Assembly: GCA_937943625.1 (NCBI GenBank)
Contig: CALEAD010000010.1
Span: 16,217 to 80,216 of the forward strand
DNA length: 64,000 nucleotides
Reading direction: 5' to 3'
From: an uncultured Anaerolineae bacterium
Lineage (GTDB): Bacteria; Chloroflexota; Anaerolineae; Promineifilales; Promineifilaceae
Of the stretch, positions 28,382 to 36,964 are shown piece by piece. The translations under genes and the position numbers were made by a program. The stretch's first letter is position 1. Each line of letters opens with the position of its first letter. The notes beneath the pieces were generated by a model. It did not search any database. It was not told the DNA's origin and saw only the letters and a program-made list of their open reading frames with translations.

Positions 28382-30037
28382 ATGACCTTGCACCCATTGG
28401 CGGGCAAGCCAGCCCCGCCTGAACTGCTCGTGAATATCCCCCGGCTAGTGTCTGCTTACTACACGCAACAGCCCGACCCCGATGATGCGGTACAATTGGT
28501 GTCGTTTGGCACGTCTGGCCATCGCGGCACGTCGCTCGAAGGAAAGTTTAACGAGGCGCACATCGCCGCCATTGCCCAAGCAATTGTGGTGTATCGCCAG
28601 GAGATGAGTATTGATGGCCCACTGTTTGTGGGCATGGATACGCACGCGCTGAGTGAACCGGCATTGGCAACGGCCGTTTCCGTTTTTGCCGCCAATGGGG
28701 TCGAAGTGATGATCCAGGCCGGCCTGGGCTACACCCCCACCCCCGTAATCAGCCACGCCATTCTCACCTACAACCGCAACCGGCAAAGTGGTCTGGCCGA
28801 TGGCGTCGTCATCACCCCCAGCCACAACCCCCCTGAAGATGGTGGCTTTAAGTACAACCCCCCCTCCGGCGGCCCGGCCGACACCCACATCACCAAAGTG
28901 ATCCAAAACCGCGCAAATGACCTGCTGCGGCAAAAGCTGCACGGTGTGCGGCAAATGCCCTTTGTCCAAGCACTGCGTGCCAGCAATGTGCACCACTACG
29001 ATTACGTCACCCCCTACGTGCGCGATCTGAGCAGCGTGATTGACCTACCTGCCATCGCCGCCGCCGGGCTGAAAATTGGCGTAGACCCCATGGGGGGCGC
29101 TGGCCTTGCCTACTGGCATCCTATGGCAGACATGTATGGGCTAAACCTAGAGGTGGTGAACACGACCGTTGACCCTACCTTCCGCTTTATGACCGTAGAC
29201 AAGGATGGCAAAATCCGCATGGACTGCTCCTCTCCCTATGCGATGGCCAGCCTGATTGCTCTAAAGGAAAAGTTCGACATCGCCTTTGGCAACGACCCGG
29301 ATTATGACCGACACGGCATTGTCACACGCAGCGTTGGGCTGATGAACCCCAACCATTATCTCGCTGTCGCCATCTGGTACCTCTTTCAGAATCGCCCTGG
29401 CTGGCAACCAGACGCCGCCGTGGGCAAAACCCTCGTCTCCAGCTCGATAATAGACCGCGTGGCTGCCCACCTAGGTCGCCCCCTGGCCGAAGTGCCGGTT
29501 GGCTTTAAGTATTTTGTCGAGGGACTGCTGAACGGCCGTTACGGTTTCGGCGGCGAAGAGAGCGCCGGGGCTTCTTTTCTGCGCCTAGATGGCACCGTGT
29601 GGACAACAGACAAAGACGGCATCATCATGGACCTGCTGGCAGCAGAGATTACGGCCAAAACAGGACGCGACCCTGGCGAGCATTATCGCGCCTTAGAGGA
29701 ACGGTTTGGCAGCCCCGTCTACGAACGCAGCGATGTGGCCGCCAGTGCAGCGCAAAAGGCAGCACTGGCCAGCCTCTCGCCGAGCATGGTGACAGCCACC
29801 GAGTTAGCAGGCGAACCCATTGTGGCAAAATTAACACACGCCCCGGCCAATGGCGCGCCCATCGGCGGCCTGAAAGTGGTGACAGAAAATGGCTGGTTTG
29901 CCGCACGGCCGTCTGGCACAGAAGAAATTTACAAAATCTACGCCGAAAGCTTTAAGGGAGGCGACCACCTGCGCCAGGTGCAGGCCGAGGCACAAGCCAT
30001 CGTCCAGGCCACCTTTGCCCAGGCTGGCCTGAGCTAG
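28382..30037 (+). CDS. pgm: Phosphoglucomutase (alpha-D-glucose phosphate-specific)
   Basis: Interconverts glucose-1-phosphate and glucose-6-phosphate, linking glycolysis with sugar-nucleotide and storage-polymer synthesis. The true start is the ATG at 28382 ([16 protein letters not shown]), behind CAAGGGAG; the 35 upstream residues of the ORF read through repeats. Seen: [10 protein letters not shown], the phosphoserine loop [16 protein letters not shown], a metal-binding loop ([10 protein letters not shown]), sugar-binding [10 protein letters not shown] and the phosphate-binding [13 protein letters not shown]. Its 551 residues fit the bacterial Pgm type. Confidence 0.95.
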   Translation: MTLHPLAGKPAPPELLVNIPRLVSAYYTQQPDPDDAVQLVSFGTSGHRGTSLEGKFNEAHIAAIAQAIVVYRQEMSIDGPLFVGMDTHALSEPALATAVSVFAANGVEVMIQAGLGYTPTPVISHAILTYNRNRQSGLADGVVITPSHNPPEDGGFKYNPPSGGPADTHITKVIQNRANDLLRQKLHGVRQMPFVQALRASNVHHYDYVTPYVRDLSSVIDLPAIAAAGLKIGVDPMGGAGLAYWHPMADMYGLNLEVVNTTVDPTFRFMTVDKDGKIRMDCSSPYAMASLIALKEKFDIAFGNDPDYDRHGIVTRSVGLMNPNHYLAVAIWYLFQNRPGWQPDAAVGKTLVSSSIIDRVAAHLGRPLAEVPVGFKYFVEGLLNGRYGFGGEESAGASFLRLDGTVWTTDKDGIIMDLLAAEITAKTGRDPGEHYRALEERFGSPVYERSDVAASAAQKAALASLSPSMVTATELAGEPIVAKLTHAPANGAPIGGLKVVTENGWFAARPSGTEEIYKIYAESFKGGDHLRQVQAEAQAIVQATFAQAGLS

Positions 30038-30213
30038 AACGAGAGGGAGGGTGGGAACGAGAACAAGAGCAGGAGTGTAAAAAGAGTAGCTAAATGGGCA
30101 GGGTGCATCAAGCTGCACAGGAGTTTGCAAATTTTCCAGAATAAACACGGAGGGTACGAAGAAATCACAGGCCACTAATCACTCCCCGCTAGCCACTATC
30201 CACTGGAACTACT

Positions 30214-31155
30214 ATGTACGGAGACATCAAACTCTTCGCCGGGTCTGGTTGCCCAGAACTGGCCAAAAAAATCGCTGACTATATCGGCATTCCCCTTAGC
30301 CCCTGGGACATTATCCAATTTCCCAATGACAACATCATGGTGCGCCTGCATGGCAGCGTGCGCGGGCAAGATGTGTACATCATCCAGAGCCACACGCGCC
30401 CGGTACATCGCAACATCATGGAAATGCTGATCGCCATAGATTGCCTGAACCGCGACTCTGCCGGACGCATCACCGTTGTTTGCCCCTTCATGGCCTACGC
30501 GCAAAGTGACAAAAAAGACCAACCGCGCATCCCCATCACTGCCCGCCTGCTGGCCGACATGATTGAGGTAGCCGGCGCCGACCGCTGGATGACGATTGAC
30601 CTGCACTCCGGGCAAATTCAAGGCTTCTATAAAATCCCCGGCGATTCGCTGACGGCGTTTCACATCATTGCCAGCTATTTCAAGCAGAAGAACCTGGATG
30701 CAGTGGTGGTAACGCCTGATCTGGGCTACGCCAAACGGGGACGCAATTACGCCGCCGAACTCGATTTGCCCCTGGCCTTTGTGGAAAAGCGGCGCATCGG
30801 CAATGAGGCCAAACGCGAGGCGCTGACGCTGATTGGCGAGGTGGTGGGCAAAGATGTGATCATTGTGGATGACCTGGTGGATACGGGCGGCTCTATTCAG
30901 CAAGCGGTCACGCTGGTGAAGGAACGTGGCGCGCGCGACGTGTATGTGGGCTTTACGCACCCCATCCTTTCCAACCCGGCCACGGAACGGCTGGGCAGCC
31001 TGCCGGTAAAAGAGTACGTGACGACGGACACGCTGCCCATCCCGCCGGAAAAGCTGCTGCCCAATATGACGGTGCTGACGGTAGCGGAGCTTTTGGGTGA
31101 GGTGATTATGCGCACACACGAGGGGCGCAGCGTGGGTGAATTGTTTAATGAGTAA
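30214..31155 (+). CDS. prs: Ribose-phosphate pyrophosphokinase
   Basis: Makes PRPP from ribose-5-phosphate and ATP, the precursor for purine, pyrimidine, NAD, His and Trp synthesis. The 313 residues are collinear with bacterial PRPP synthases: LFAGSGCPELAKKIA at the N-terminus, the flexible-loop segment CPFMAYAQSDKKDQPR, LHSGQIQGF, and the PRPP loop VIIVDDLVDTGGSI. The flexible loop differs from the usual PYxxYARQDRK, perhaps a lineage trait. No ACGGCCGT octamer lies in the gene. purA, the nicotinate phosphoribosyltransferase and uridine kinase genes elsewhere in the window use related metabolites. Confidence 0.95.
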   Translation: MYGDIKLFAGSGCPELAKKIADYIGIPLSPWDIIQFPNDNIMVRLHGSVRGQDVYIIQSHTRPVHRNIMEMLIAIDCLNRDSAGRITVVCPFMAYAQSDKKDQPRIPITARLLADMIEVAGADRWMTIDLHSGQIQGFYKIPGDSLTAFHIIASYFKQKNLDAVVVTPDLGYAKRGRNYAAELDLPLAFVEKRRIGNEAKREALTLIGEVVGKDVIIVDDLVDTGGSIQQAVTLVKERGARDVYVGFTHPILSNPATERLGSLPVKEYVTTDTLPIPPEKLLPNMTVLTVAELLGEVIMRTHEGRSVGELFNE

Positions 31156-31200
31156 GTCAGCCAGTAACCGGTAAGGCTGAAGGCCGACAGGCTAAAAACT

Positions 31201-32124
31201 ATGAACTATTTTATAGCCATTGAAGGCGTGATTGGCGTGGGGAAAACTACGCTGGCGCGCAGGCTGCAAAGCTACTTTGCTAATGCCACTCTTTTGCTGG
31301 AAGTCTTCGAGGAGAATCCGTTTCTTTCCCATTTTTATCAGGACCGGGAGCGATATGCGTTCCAGACGCAGCTTTTTTTCTTGCTCAGCCGCTACCACCA
31401 GCAAAATCGGGCGGTGCCGGAGGCGCTGAAGCGCGGCCCGCTGATTTCGGATTATACGTTTGCCAAGGATGAGCTGTTTGCCTGGCTGAACTTGAAGGAT
31501 GATGAGCTGGCAATGTACGGCCGTGTTCATGCGGCCCTAAGTGAGAAAATTCCTAAACCCAGCCTGATTGTCTACCTGAAGGCAGCGCACGAGGTGGTGA
31601 TGCGCCGCATTGCCCTGCGCGACCGCCCTTACGAACGGGATATGGACCCAAACTACATTCGTGAGCTGGCTGCTGCCTATGAGGCGTGGCTGGCCAATCA
31701 GCATGACGCGCCAGTGCTGACGATTGACGTAAGCGAGCTGGACTTCCTCGCCGGCGCAGACGACCTGGCCTACGTGGTAGACCAGGTGAAAGGGGCGCTG
31801 GCACAACTGCCAACGGCCGTTTCCCCATCTGCCTCTTCTTTCACCGCTGCACGGCCGTCCGACACGGACACGCAGCCCACCACGGCAACCCTGCTGCTGA
31901 ACTACCTGCAGCTCATGCAGCAAGTGGGTGGGCTGGCAGGAGAGCTGGCGCGCATTTCGCAGCAGGCCTATGAACCGGAGGACGGCCGTTTCTCCGCCAG
32001 CACCCATGCGCAGCTGATTGCTGCCAACCGCCCGGCTCTGCAGCGCGAGCTAACCAGCCTGTGGCAAAACACCCTGCGCCTGGCCAAAAGCGCAGGCGTT
32101 GAGCTGGGGGATGATGAATTGTGA
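31201..32124 (+). CDS. Deoxynucleoside kinase with an extra C-terminal helical domain
   Basis: Phosphorylates deoxynucleosides for dNTP salvage. Residues 1-205 match the dGK/dAK group: P-loop IEGVIGVGKTTLA, a Glu-containing EVFEENPFL, the substrate-site segment SDYTFAKDEL, and the lid RIALRDRPYERDM. Unusually, a Pro/Ser-rich linker is followed by about 90 residues of helix (LLLNYLQLMQQVGGLAGELA), whose pattern recalls the first helix of MazG-like pyrophosphohydrolases, but the metal-binding glutamates of EVGEL are replaced. The gene lies 45 bases after prs; both serve nucleotide supply. Overall length, 307, is about 90 above the family norm. Confidence 0.85.
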   Translation: MNYFIAIEGVIGVGKTTLARRLQSYFANATLLLEVFEENPFLSHFYQDRERYAFQTQLFFLLSRYHQQNRAVPEALKRGPLISDYTFAKDELFAWLNLKDDELAMYGRVHAALSEKIPKPSLIVYLKAAHEVVMRRIALRDRPYERDMDPNYIRELAAAYEAWLANQHDAPVLTIDVSELDFLAGADDLAYVVDQVKGALAQLPTAVSPSASSFTAARPSDTDTQPTTATLLLNYLQLMQQVGGLAGELARISQQAYEPEDGRFSASTHAQLIAANRPALQRELTSLWQNTLRLAKSAGVELGDDEL

Positions 32125-32157
32125 ATCGTGAACGGGAGCTTGCCCCTTTTCACAAAC

Positions 32158-32301
32158 AGGCATGGTTCAAGCTACCTTTACAATTTGACCGCTGACCATC
32201 AACTGCCGGCTGCGATTTTGCCAATGATGGGCGGTCTGGCGTCAGCCGTCTGCGGTCAAAAATTTGTAAAGCATCGTTTCCAGAGAAGCTAAACCATGCC
32301 C
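32158..32301. mobile_element. MITE-like element A (144 bp)
   Basis: Ends are AGGCATGGTTCA and TAAACCATGCCC, an inverted pair. Inside are further inverted segments (TTTACAATTTGACCGC against GCGGTCAAAAATTTGTAAAG) and a TCAGCCGTCTGCGGTC word. Flanking ACAAAC and ACGAAC could be a 6-bp target duplication with one change. No protein is encoded. Related elements: 42766 and 48046. Confidence 0.7.
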
Positions 32302-32336
32302 ACGAACCACTAACACGCTCCACAAAAGAGGTGCTC

Positions 32337-33422
32337 ATGAAACTCGGCATCATTGGCCTGCCACAATCAGGCAAAACGACCATTTACAACGCCCTGACCA
32401 AAGGGGATACGCCCATTGGTCACAGCACGGGGCGCTTTGAGGTGCTGACGGCCGTTGTAGACGTACACGACGCGCGTGTAGACACCCTCAGCGCCATGTT
32501 CAAACCACAAAAAACAACCTATGCGCGCATCACCTACACGGCCGTTGACGGCCTAAAAAAAAGCGGCGGCGAAGGCAGCAGCCTCAGCGGCGAGCTGCTC
32601 AACCACCTGGCAGGGCTGGATGGTTTTGTGCACGTCGTGCGCGCCTTTCCCAGCGAGCTGGTTCCCCACCCCGACGGCAGCGTCAACCCCGCGCGTGACC
32701 TGGCCGCGCTGGATACAGAGTTTTTGCTCAACGACCTGAGCATTGTCGAGCGTCGCCTGGAAAAGCTGGAAGGTGGCTTGCAGCGCGGCGCGTTCAAGAA
32801 CAAGGCAGAGGCGCAAAAAGAACTGGCGCTTTTCCAGCAACTGCACGAGACGCTAGCAGCAGAACGGCCGTTGCGCGCCCTGACCCTGGATGAGGAAGCA
32901 CAAAAAATGGTGCGCGGCTATGGCCTACTCACCCTCAAGCCCACCATTGTCATCCTCAACATTGGCGACAACCAGGCAGAAGTGACCCTGGATTACAACT
33001 ATCCGCACACCATCGTCACCAACCTGCGCGGCAAGCTAGAAATGGAGCTGGCACAACTCAGCCGCGCCGGGGACACCGAATCGCTGGAACTGTTCATGGG
33101 GGAATACAACATCACGGAGCTGAGCCTGGACCGCATCATTCGCCTGAGCTATGAACTGATGGGGCTGCAATCCTTCTTTACCGTAGGCGAAGATGAGGTA
33201 CGCGCCTGGACGATCCGGCGTGGGGCAACGGCCGTTGAAGCAGCCGGCATCATCCACACCGACCTGGCCAAAGGATTCATTCGCGCTGAAACCATCAGCT
33301 ATGATGACCTGGTGGCCCTGGGGGGGCTGGCGCAGGCGCGCGCCGCCGGTAAGCTGCGCCAGGAAGGCAAAACCTACATTGTGCAAGATGGGGACGTGAT
33401 CAACATCAAGTTCAATCTGTAA
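32337..33422 (+). CDS. ychF: Redox-regulated ATPase/GTPase YchF (OLA1 family)
   Basis: Universally conserved, ribosome-associated P-loop NTPase of the Obg superfamily that prefers ATP. The ATG at 32337 is preferred over the GTG six bases earlier because AGAGG sits just ahead. Seen: P-loop GLPQSGKTTIYNAL, a Thr-rich switch I region, a long central helical insertion (residues 120-200) and the C-terminal TGS-like domain with FFTVGEDEVRAWTIRRG and GFIRAE, AGKLRQEGKTYIVQDGD. The G4 element reads NIGDNQ where the family has NxxE, consistent with relaxed nucleotide choice. A REP-like repeat follows. Confidence 0.95.
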   Translation: MKLGIIGLPQSGKTTIYNALTKGDTPIGHSTGRFEVLTAVVDVHDARVDTLSAMFKPQKTTYARITYTAVDGLKKSGGEGSSLSGELLNHLAGLDGFVHVVRAFPSELVPHPDGSVNPARDLAALDTEFLLNDLSIVERRLEKLEGGLQRGAFKNKAEAQKELALFQQLHETLAAERPLRALTLDEEAQKMVRGYGLLTLKPTIVILNIGDNQAEVTLDYNYPHTIVTNLRGKLEMELAQLSRAGDTESLELFMGEYNITELSLDRIIRLSYELMGLQSFFTVGEDEVRAWTIRRGATAVEAAGIIHTDLAKGFIRAETISYDDLVALGGLAQARAAGKLRQEGKTYIVQDGDVINIKFNL

Positions 33423-33523
33423 CTGGACACTGCCGTTTTTGCTGTTAGCCAGTGTAGCGCGTTTGCCAAAATCGCCTTACTGCACCAGAGGTCAGCGCAA
33501 ATTTCCCCAGACGCCAGTTAACT
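33423..33523. repeat. REP-like intergenic repeat, copy 3
   Basis: Begins at the ychF stop with CTGGACACTGCCGTTTTTGCTG and continues with TAGCGCGTTTGCCAAAATCGC, CACCAGAGGTCAGCGC and TTTCCCCAGACGCCAGTTAAC. It aligns along its length with copy 1 at 8034. Confidence 0.75.
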
Positions 33524-33640
33524 TGTAACCACTCACATTAATATTTGACCCTCCCGAAAAAAGGTCAACTCGTTCAAAAAGTGGCATTGCTTGACATAAT
33601 GTGATAAAATAGAGGCATATTCTTTACAGGAAAATAGCCT

Positions 33641-35362
33641 ATGTTTCGTGAAAATAAGCAGCAACAACAACCCAGTTTCTTCAACAGCGACTTCCTGATG
33701 CCCGATAAAATGCGCCAGCAATTGCACGGTTCCTGGGCCGGTGTGTTCCGCACAGAGGTCTTCATGAACATCCCCGAAGATCGTTTCGCTGTCTTGTACA
33801 GCGAAACAGATTCGCGCCCCAACGCGCCCATCAACGTTTTGGTCGGCGGAGAGATGCTCAAAGACGGGTTCGGTTGGAGCGATGAAGAATTGGAACGGCA
33901 TTTGCAATTCGACCTGCAAACCCGGTATGCGCTTGGGTTGGACGACCTGACCCAAAGCGTGCCGACGCTGCGGACATTCCAAAACCATCGGCGGCGTGTC
34001 CGAGAACATGCTGAACGCAGCGGCGAAAACCTGTATGAGGTTGTCTTTCAGGTAGTCACCGACAAGCAGATAAAGCAGTTGACACTGAAAGTGGGCTGGC
34101 AGCGGATGGATAGCACCCAATTGTTGAGCAATATCGCTTTGGGCAGTCGTTTGGAGTTGGTTTTGCGCGTCTTGCAGCAAGGGGTAGCGGCCTTGTCGGA
34201 GGAGCGACAGGCAATCTGGCGACAAGAACACGCGCCGTATGTGGACAAACAACCGCGCCATATCTGTTATCGGCTGAAAAACGAAGAAGTGCCGGCCTAT
34301 TTGCAGCAAACGGGGCAGTTGCTGGTCTCCTTGTTGTCGGAGTTGGAGAGACAGGAAGAGGCAGCCAACGCCAGAGCGTTGGTGGCGCGGGTGCTGCGCG
34401 AGCAGTATCAAATAGAAGATGGCGAAAAAATCACGCTGCGCCAGGCAAAGGACGTGGCCGCCGACAGTTTGCAATCGCCCCATGACCCCGAAGCGACATA
34501 CCGGGAGAAAAACGGTGAACGGTATCGGGGCTATGTCGCCAACATCAGCGAAACGTGCGACCCAGAAAACCCGGTGCAGCTGATCACCAGCGTGCAAATA
34601 GCCAGCAACAATACCGATGACAGTGAATTGTTGGCCCAATCGTTGGACGAGCAGGCTGAACGAGGGCACAAGATAGACAAAATGACGGTAGACGGGGGCT
34701 ATACCGGACCGAAAGCGGAAGAAGCGTGCGACGCACATGGCGCAGAATTGCATCCATCGCGGGTACGCGGCGGTAAATCTCAAGGGGAGAAGTGGGGTTG
34801 GGAGAAATATAGTTGGCAGGTGACAGAGGAGGGCGTGCCAGAACAGGTCAGTTGTCCGCAGGGGGAACTGGCTATTTTGGAGCCGGGGCGTAAAGAGGGG
34901 CGCTGGGTGGCGCGATTTGCGGAAGATACTTGTTCGGCGTGCCCCTTTTTCCAAAAGGGATGTCGGGTGGAGGTGCGTAAGCGCAGCGGTCCGACATTGT
35001 TGGTCACAAAGCGGGCTATTCAGGTGGCCGTGTTGCACCAGCGGGCGACAAAGGAAAACAATGGGATTCGGGCAGGCGTAGAAGCGACGATACGCTCGGT
35101 CAAGCATGTTTTTGCCGGGGGGAAGCTGCCAGTGCGCGGCTTGATTCGGTCGCAGATGGTCGTTTTGGGGTCGGCATTGGTCGTCAATGTCCATCGTCTG
35201 GCTCGTTACTATTTCGAACAGGCTTCGCAGTTGGATGAAAATGGGTCTGAGATTTCTATTTTGTCTCTATTTTTGTTGCTGATAGCCCATTTGACGGCCG
35301 TTTCCCATCGTTTGGGCGCTATTTTCGAGCGGCGATGGGTTCTTCAAACCAATGTCGCCTGA
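33641..35362 (+). CDS. IS1182-family transposase
   Basis: A 573-residue DDE transposase. The N-terminus (FNSDFLMPDKMRQQ, GRPNAPINVLVG-like DSRPNAPINVLVGGEML) and the segment MDSTQLLSNIALGSRLEL followed by TVDGGYTGPKAEE match IS1182/IS5-group transposases, with the catalytic acidic residues in MDST and TVDGGY. A Cys cluster (CSACPFFQKGC) typical of this family is present near residue 430, followed by the conserved ATIRSVKHVFAGGKLPVRG. The frame is intact, so the element may be active. One ACGGCCGT lies near the 3' end. Confidence 0.93.
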   Translation: MFRENKQQQQPSFFNSDFLMPDKMRQQLHGSWAGVFRTEVFMNIPEDRFAVLYSETDSRPNAPINVLVGGEMLKDGFGWSDEELERHLQFDLQTRYALGLDDLTQSVPTLRTFQNHRRRVREHAERSGENLYEVVFQVVTDKQIKQLTLKVGWQRMDSTQLLSNIALGSRLELVLRVLQQGVAALSEERQAIWRQEHAPYVDKQPRHICYRLKNEEVPAYLQQTGQLLVSLLSELERQEEAANARALVARVLREQYQIEDGEKITLRQAKDVAADSLQSPHDPEATYREKNGERYRGYVANISETCDPENPVQLITSVQIASNNTDDSELLAQSLDEQAERGHKIDKMTVDGGYTGPKAEEACDAHGAELHPSRVRGGKSQGEKWGWEKYSWQVTEEGVPEQVSCPQGELAILEPGRKEGRWVARFAEDTCSACPFFQKGCRVEVRKRSGPTLLVTKRAIQVAVLHQRATKENNGIRAGVEATIRSVKHVFAGGKLPVRGLIRSQMVVLGSALVVNVHRLARYYFEQASQLDENGSEISILSLFLLLIAHLTAVSHRLGAIFERRWVLQTNVA

Positions 35363-35615
35363 TGGTGTCAGTTCTCAACCGATTAACGGTTGAGGCTTTT
35401 TTCAGAAGAGTCATGTATAGTTGTTCCAATTCATCTACATCTATGTCATTGTCCACGATTTGCTGGGCTAACTTATCTATCTCATCACTGGTGAGTTGTA
35501 TGGAAGTAGATTCTGAATTGTCTTGCGCCATGGTTGGTTTGATTGACAATACCAACACAAGAACTGGAACGAACAATACTGCCGTCAGCAAACTAAATAT
35601 CTTTGATTTTAACAT
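35319..35615 (-). pseudogene. IS-truncated exported protein, paralog of the protein at 38280
   Basis: The start is the second ATG (MLKSKIFSLLTAVLF), nine bases inside the listed ORF, because AAGGAG lies at proper distance. The signal peptide and the upstream DNA closely resemble those of the gene at 38280 (LKSKI..LL.AVLF..VLVL.LS.K.T.AQ). The native part ends at DELEQLYMTLL (base 35404); the remaining residues (KKASTVNRL...) are read from the inserted IS1182 element. The mature remnant is small, acidic and helical. No remainder of the gene is seen beyond the left end of the IS, so adjacent DNA seems lost. It might still be expressed as a short exported peptide. Confidence 0.75.
35374..35402 (+). 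terminator. Terminator of the IS1182 transposase gene
   Basis: CTCAACCG and CGGTTGAG form an 8-base stem around ATTAA, followed by GC and six T. It overlaps the right end of the element. Confidence 0.8.
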
Positions 35616-35681
35616 TTGTAACATTCTCCTTGTTCAAAACTAAATGGTTAAGTTTGTAAAGGGTTTAGCTAAACCAAAGTT

Positions 35682-35740
35682 ATTGTAGTACACCAATGTA
35701 ACAGTCATGTTACGGTTATGTAACAGTTGTGTAACAGTTC
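35682..35740 (-). promoter_or_regulatory. Four 11-bp TGTAACA repeats and -10 box (copy 1)
   Basis: Consecutive 11-mers at 35697-35740: TGTAACAGTCA, TGTTACGGTTA, TGTAACAGTTG, TGTAACAGTTC. On the minus strand they end 9 bases upstream of TACAAT (35682-35687), a likely -10 box, so they cover the -35 position, as in PhoB/OmpR-type activator sites. The palindrome GGTTTAGCTAAACC follows at 35662-35675. The same layout stands ahead of the paralog at 38280. Confidence 0.75.
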
Positions 35741-35873
35741 GAATGGGGTGTTATACTGCTCACCCTTGATAATGTCCCATTTGTCTCGTATAAAAAGGGG
35801 ACAAACTCTAGTCCGATCAGTATATTTGGTTGGGGCAGGTTTGCTGGCAAGAAGTGTGGCTGGCAATGAGGGG

Positions 35874-36956
35874 TTATCGTGTTGTGGGGGGCAGGATGGG
35901 TAGGGTGAAGGTAATGGTTGTGCCTGTTTGGTCATCTGTGGTGTTACTTTCTATGAATAGTTTGCCGTTATGCTGCCTTACAATCTCATCCACAATAGCC
36001 AGCCCCAGCCCGCTTCCCGGCACATCCCGTCGCGCCCGATAAAATTGTTGGGTGAGATGGGGTAAATGTTCGGCGGAAATCCCCGCGCCCGTATCGGTGA
36101 TTTGGCATTGAACCGTGTCGGCAACGGCCGTTAGCGAAACAGTAACAGAATCGCCAGGCTGACAATATTTGATGGCATTGTCCAATAAATTGATAAACAG
36201 CTGCTTCAATTTGTCGGGATTGCCTAAAACAGGCGGGATAGGCGGGTCAAGGTGAAAATTGAGCTGAATACCCTCCTTTTCAGCCAGCAAAATCAATTCT
36301 GCAATCGCCTCTTCCGCTACTAAAATGATGTCTACGCTGAGTTTAGCCATTTGGGCGACAGCCTTTAACCGCCCCAAATCCAGTGTGCCGCTAATCAAAT
36401 GATTGAGGCGCTGGGTTTGTTGGTGGACGATTTCTAATGAATGTTTTTGCACGTCTTCGGGCACATTTTCCGAGCGGGAAACTTCCAGATGAGACAAAAT
36501 GGAGGTAAGCGGCGTTCTCAGTTCATGGGAAACATTGCTCCAGTAAAGGTGCATCTCCATTTCGCGCTGCCGCTGTTCGCTGACATCGCGCAACAAAACC
36601 AGATTGAAGGCGCCAAAGCGCCCAATCCAGACATCCAATGTTGACTGTGGTGAGGGGGATAAGGGGAACTGCTGCACGGCCGTGTCCTGTTTTATTTTTT
36701 GGAGGAGGTGGGTGTAAACGGCCGTTGTCGCCATCTCCTGCTCCACCTGCAACAATCGGTACGCCTTCCGATTGGCAAACCGCAGAGAGTCAGACGAAGA
36801 CAACAGGATAATTCCCAATGGAAAAGATTGCCAGACCGTATAGTGTTCATCATCATCCAAGGCGCGACGACGGGAAATTACCCAAGCTAACCAGAATAAG
36901 CCAAACAACAGCAACAGCAACAAAAAAAGCGCCAGCTTGAAATCAACAACCAACAT
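35874..36956 (-). CDS. Membrane sensor histidine kinase
   Basis: Autophosphorylating kinase of a two-component pair. One membrane helix near the N-terminus (LALFLLLLLLFGLFWLAWVI), then a cytoplasmic PAS-like segment (residues 40-125), the dimerisation box with phospho-acceptor His (SNVSHELRTPLTSI), and the ATP-binding domain with N box LLDNAIKYC, G1 DTGAGIS and G2 GSGLGLAIV. There is no extracellular sensor domain, so the signal is probably sensed in the membrane or cytoplasm or through a partner. It lies 8 bases after the response regulator. It carries three ACGGCCGT sites while the adjoining regulator has none. Confidence 0.93.
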   Translation of the reverse strand: MLVVDFKLALFLLLLLLFGLFWLAWVISRRRALDDDEHYTVWQSFPLGIILLSSSDSLRFANRKAYRLLQVEQEMATTAVYTHLLQKIKQDTAVQQFPLSPSPQSTLDVWIGRFGAFNLVLLRDVSEQRQREMEMHLYWSNVSHELRTPLTSILSHLEVSRSENVPEDVQKHSLEIVHQQTQRLNHLISGTLDLGRLKAVAQMAKLSVDIILVAEEAIAELILLAEKEGIQLNFHLDPPIPPVLGNPDKLKQLFINLLDNAIKYCQPGDSVTVSLTAVADTVQCQITDTGAGISAEHLPHLTQQFYRARRDVPGSGLGLAIVDEIVRQHNGKLFIESNTTDDQTGTTITFTLPILPPTTR

Positions 36957-36964
36957 GGCAGCAA

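Larger units (their letters stand above)
33556..35403 (+). mobile_element. IS1182-family insertion sequence
   Basis: Contains one intact transposase gene. Candidate terminal inverted repeats are GAAAAAAGGTCAACTCGTT (left) and GAAAAAAGCCTCAACCGTT (right, read on the other strand), about 17 of 20 matching. No clear target duplication is seen. The right end falls inside a gene for an exported protein, whose reading frame runs into the element. A TTGACA at 33591 could be the -35 of the transposase promoter. Confidence 0.75.

Noticed and set aside
33533-35194. 553-residue minus-strand ORF opposite the IS1182 transposase
   Set aside because: It is a long antisense shadow: the plus strand encodes clear transposase motifs, and the reverse product has no recognisable domain.
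35708-35740. TGTAACA repeats as an inverted-repeat operator of a dimeric repressor
   Set aside because: The units are direct with a regular 11-bp period; only one unit (TGTTACG) gives local dyad symmetry.
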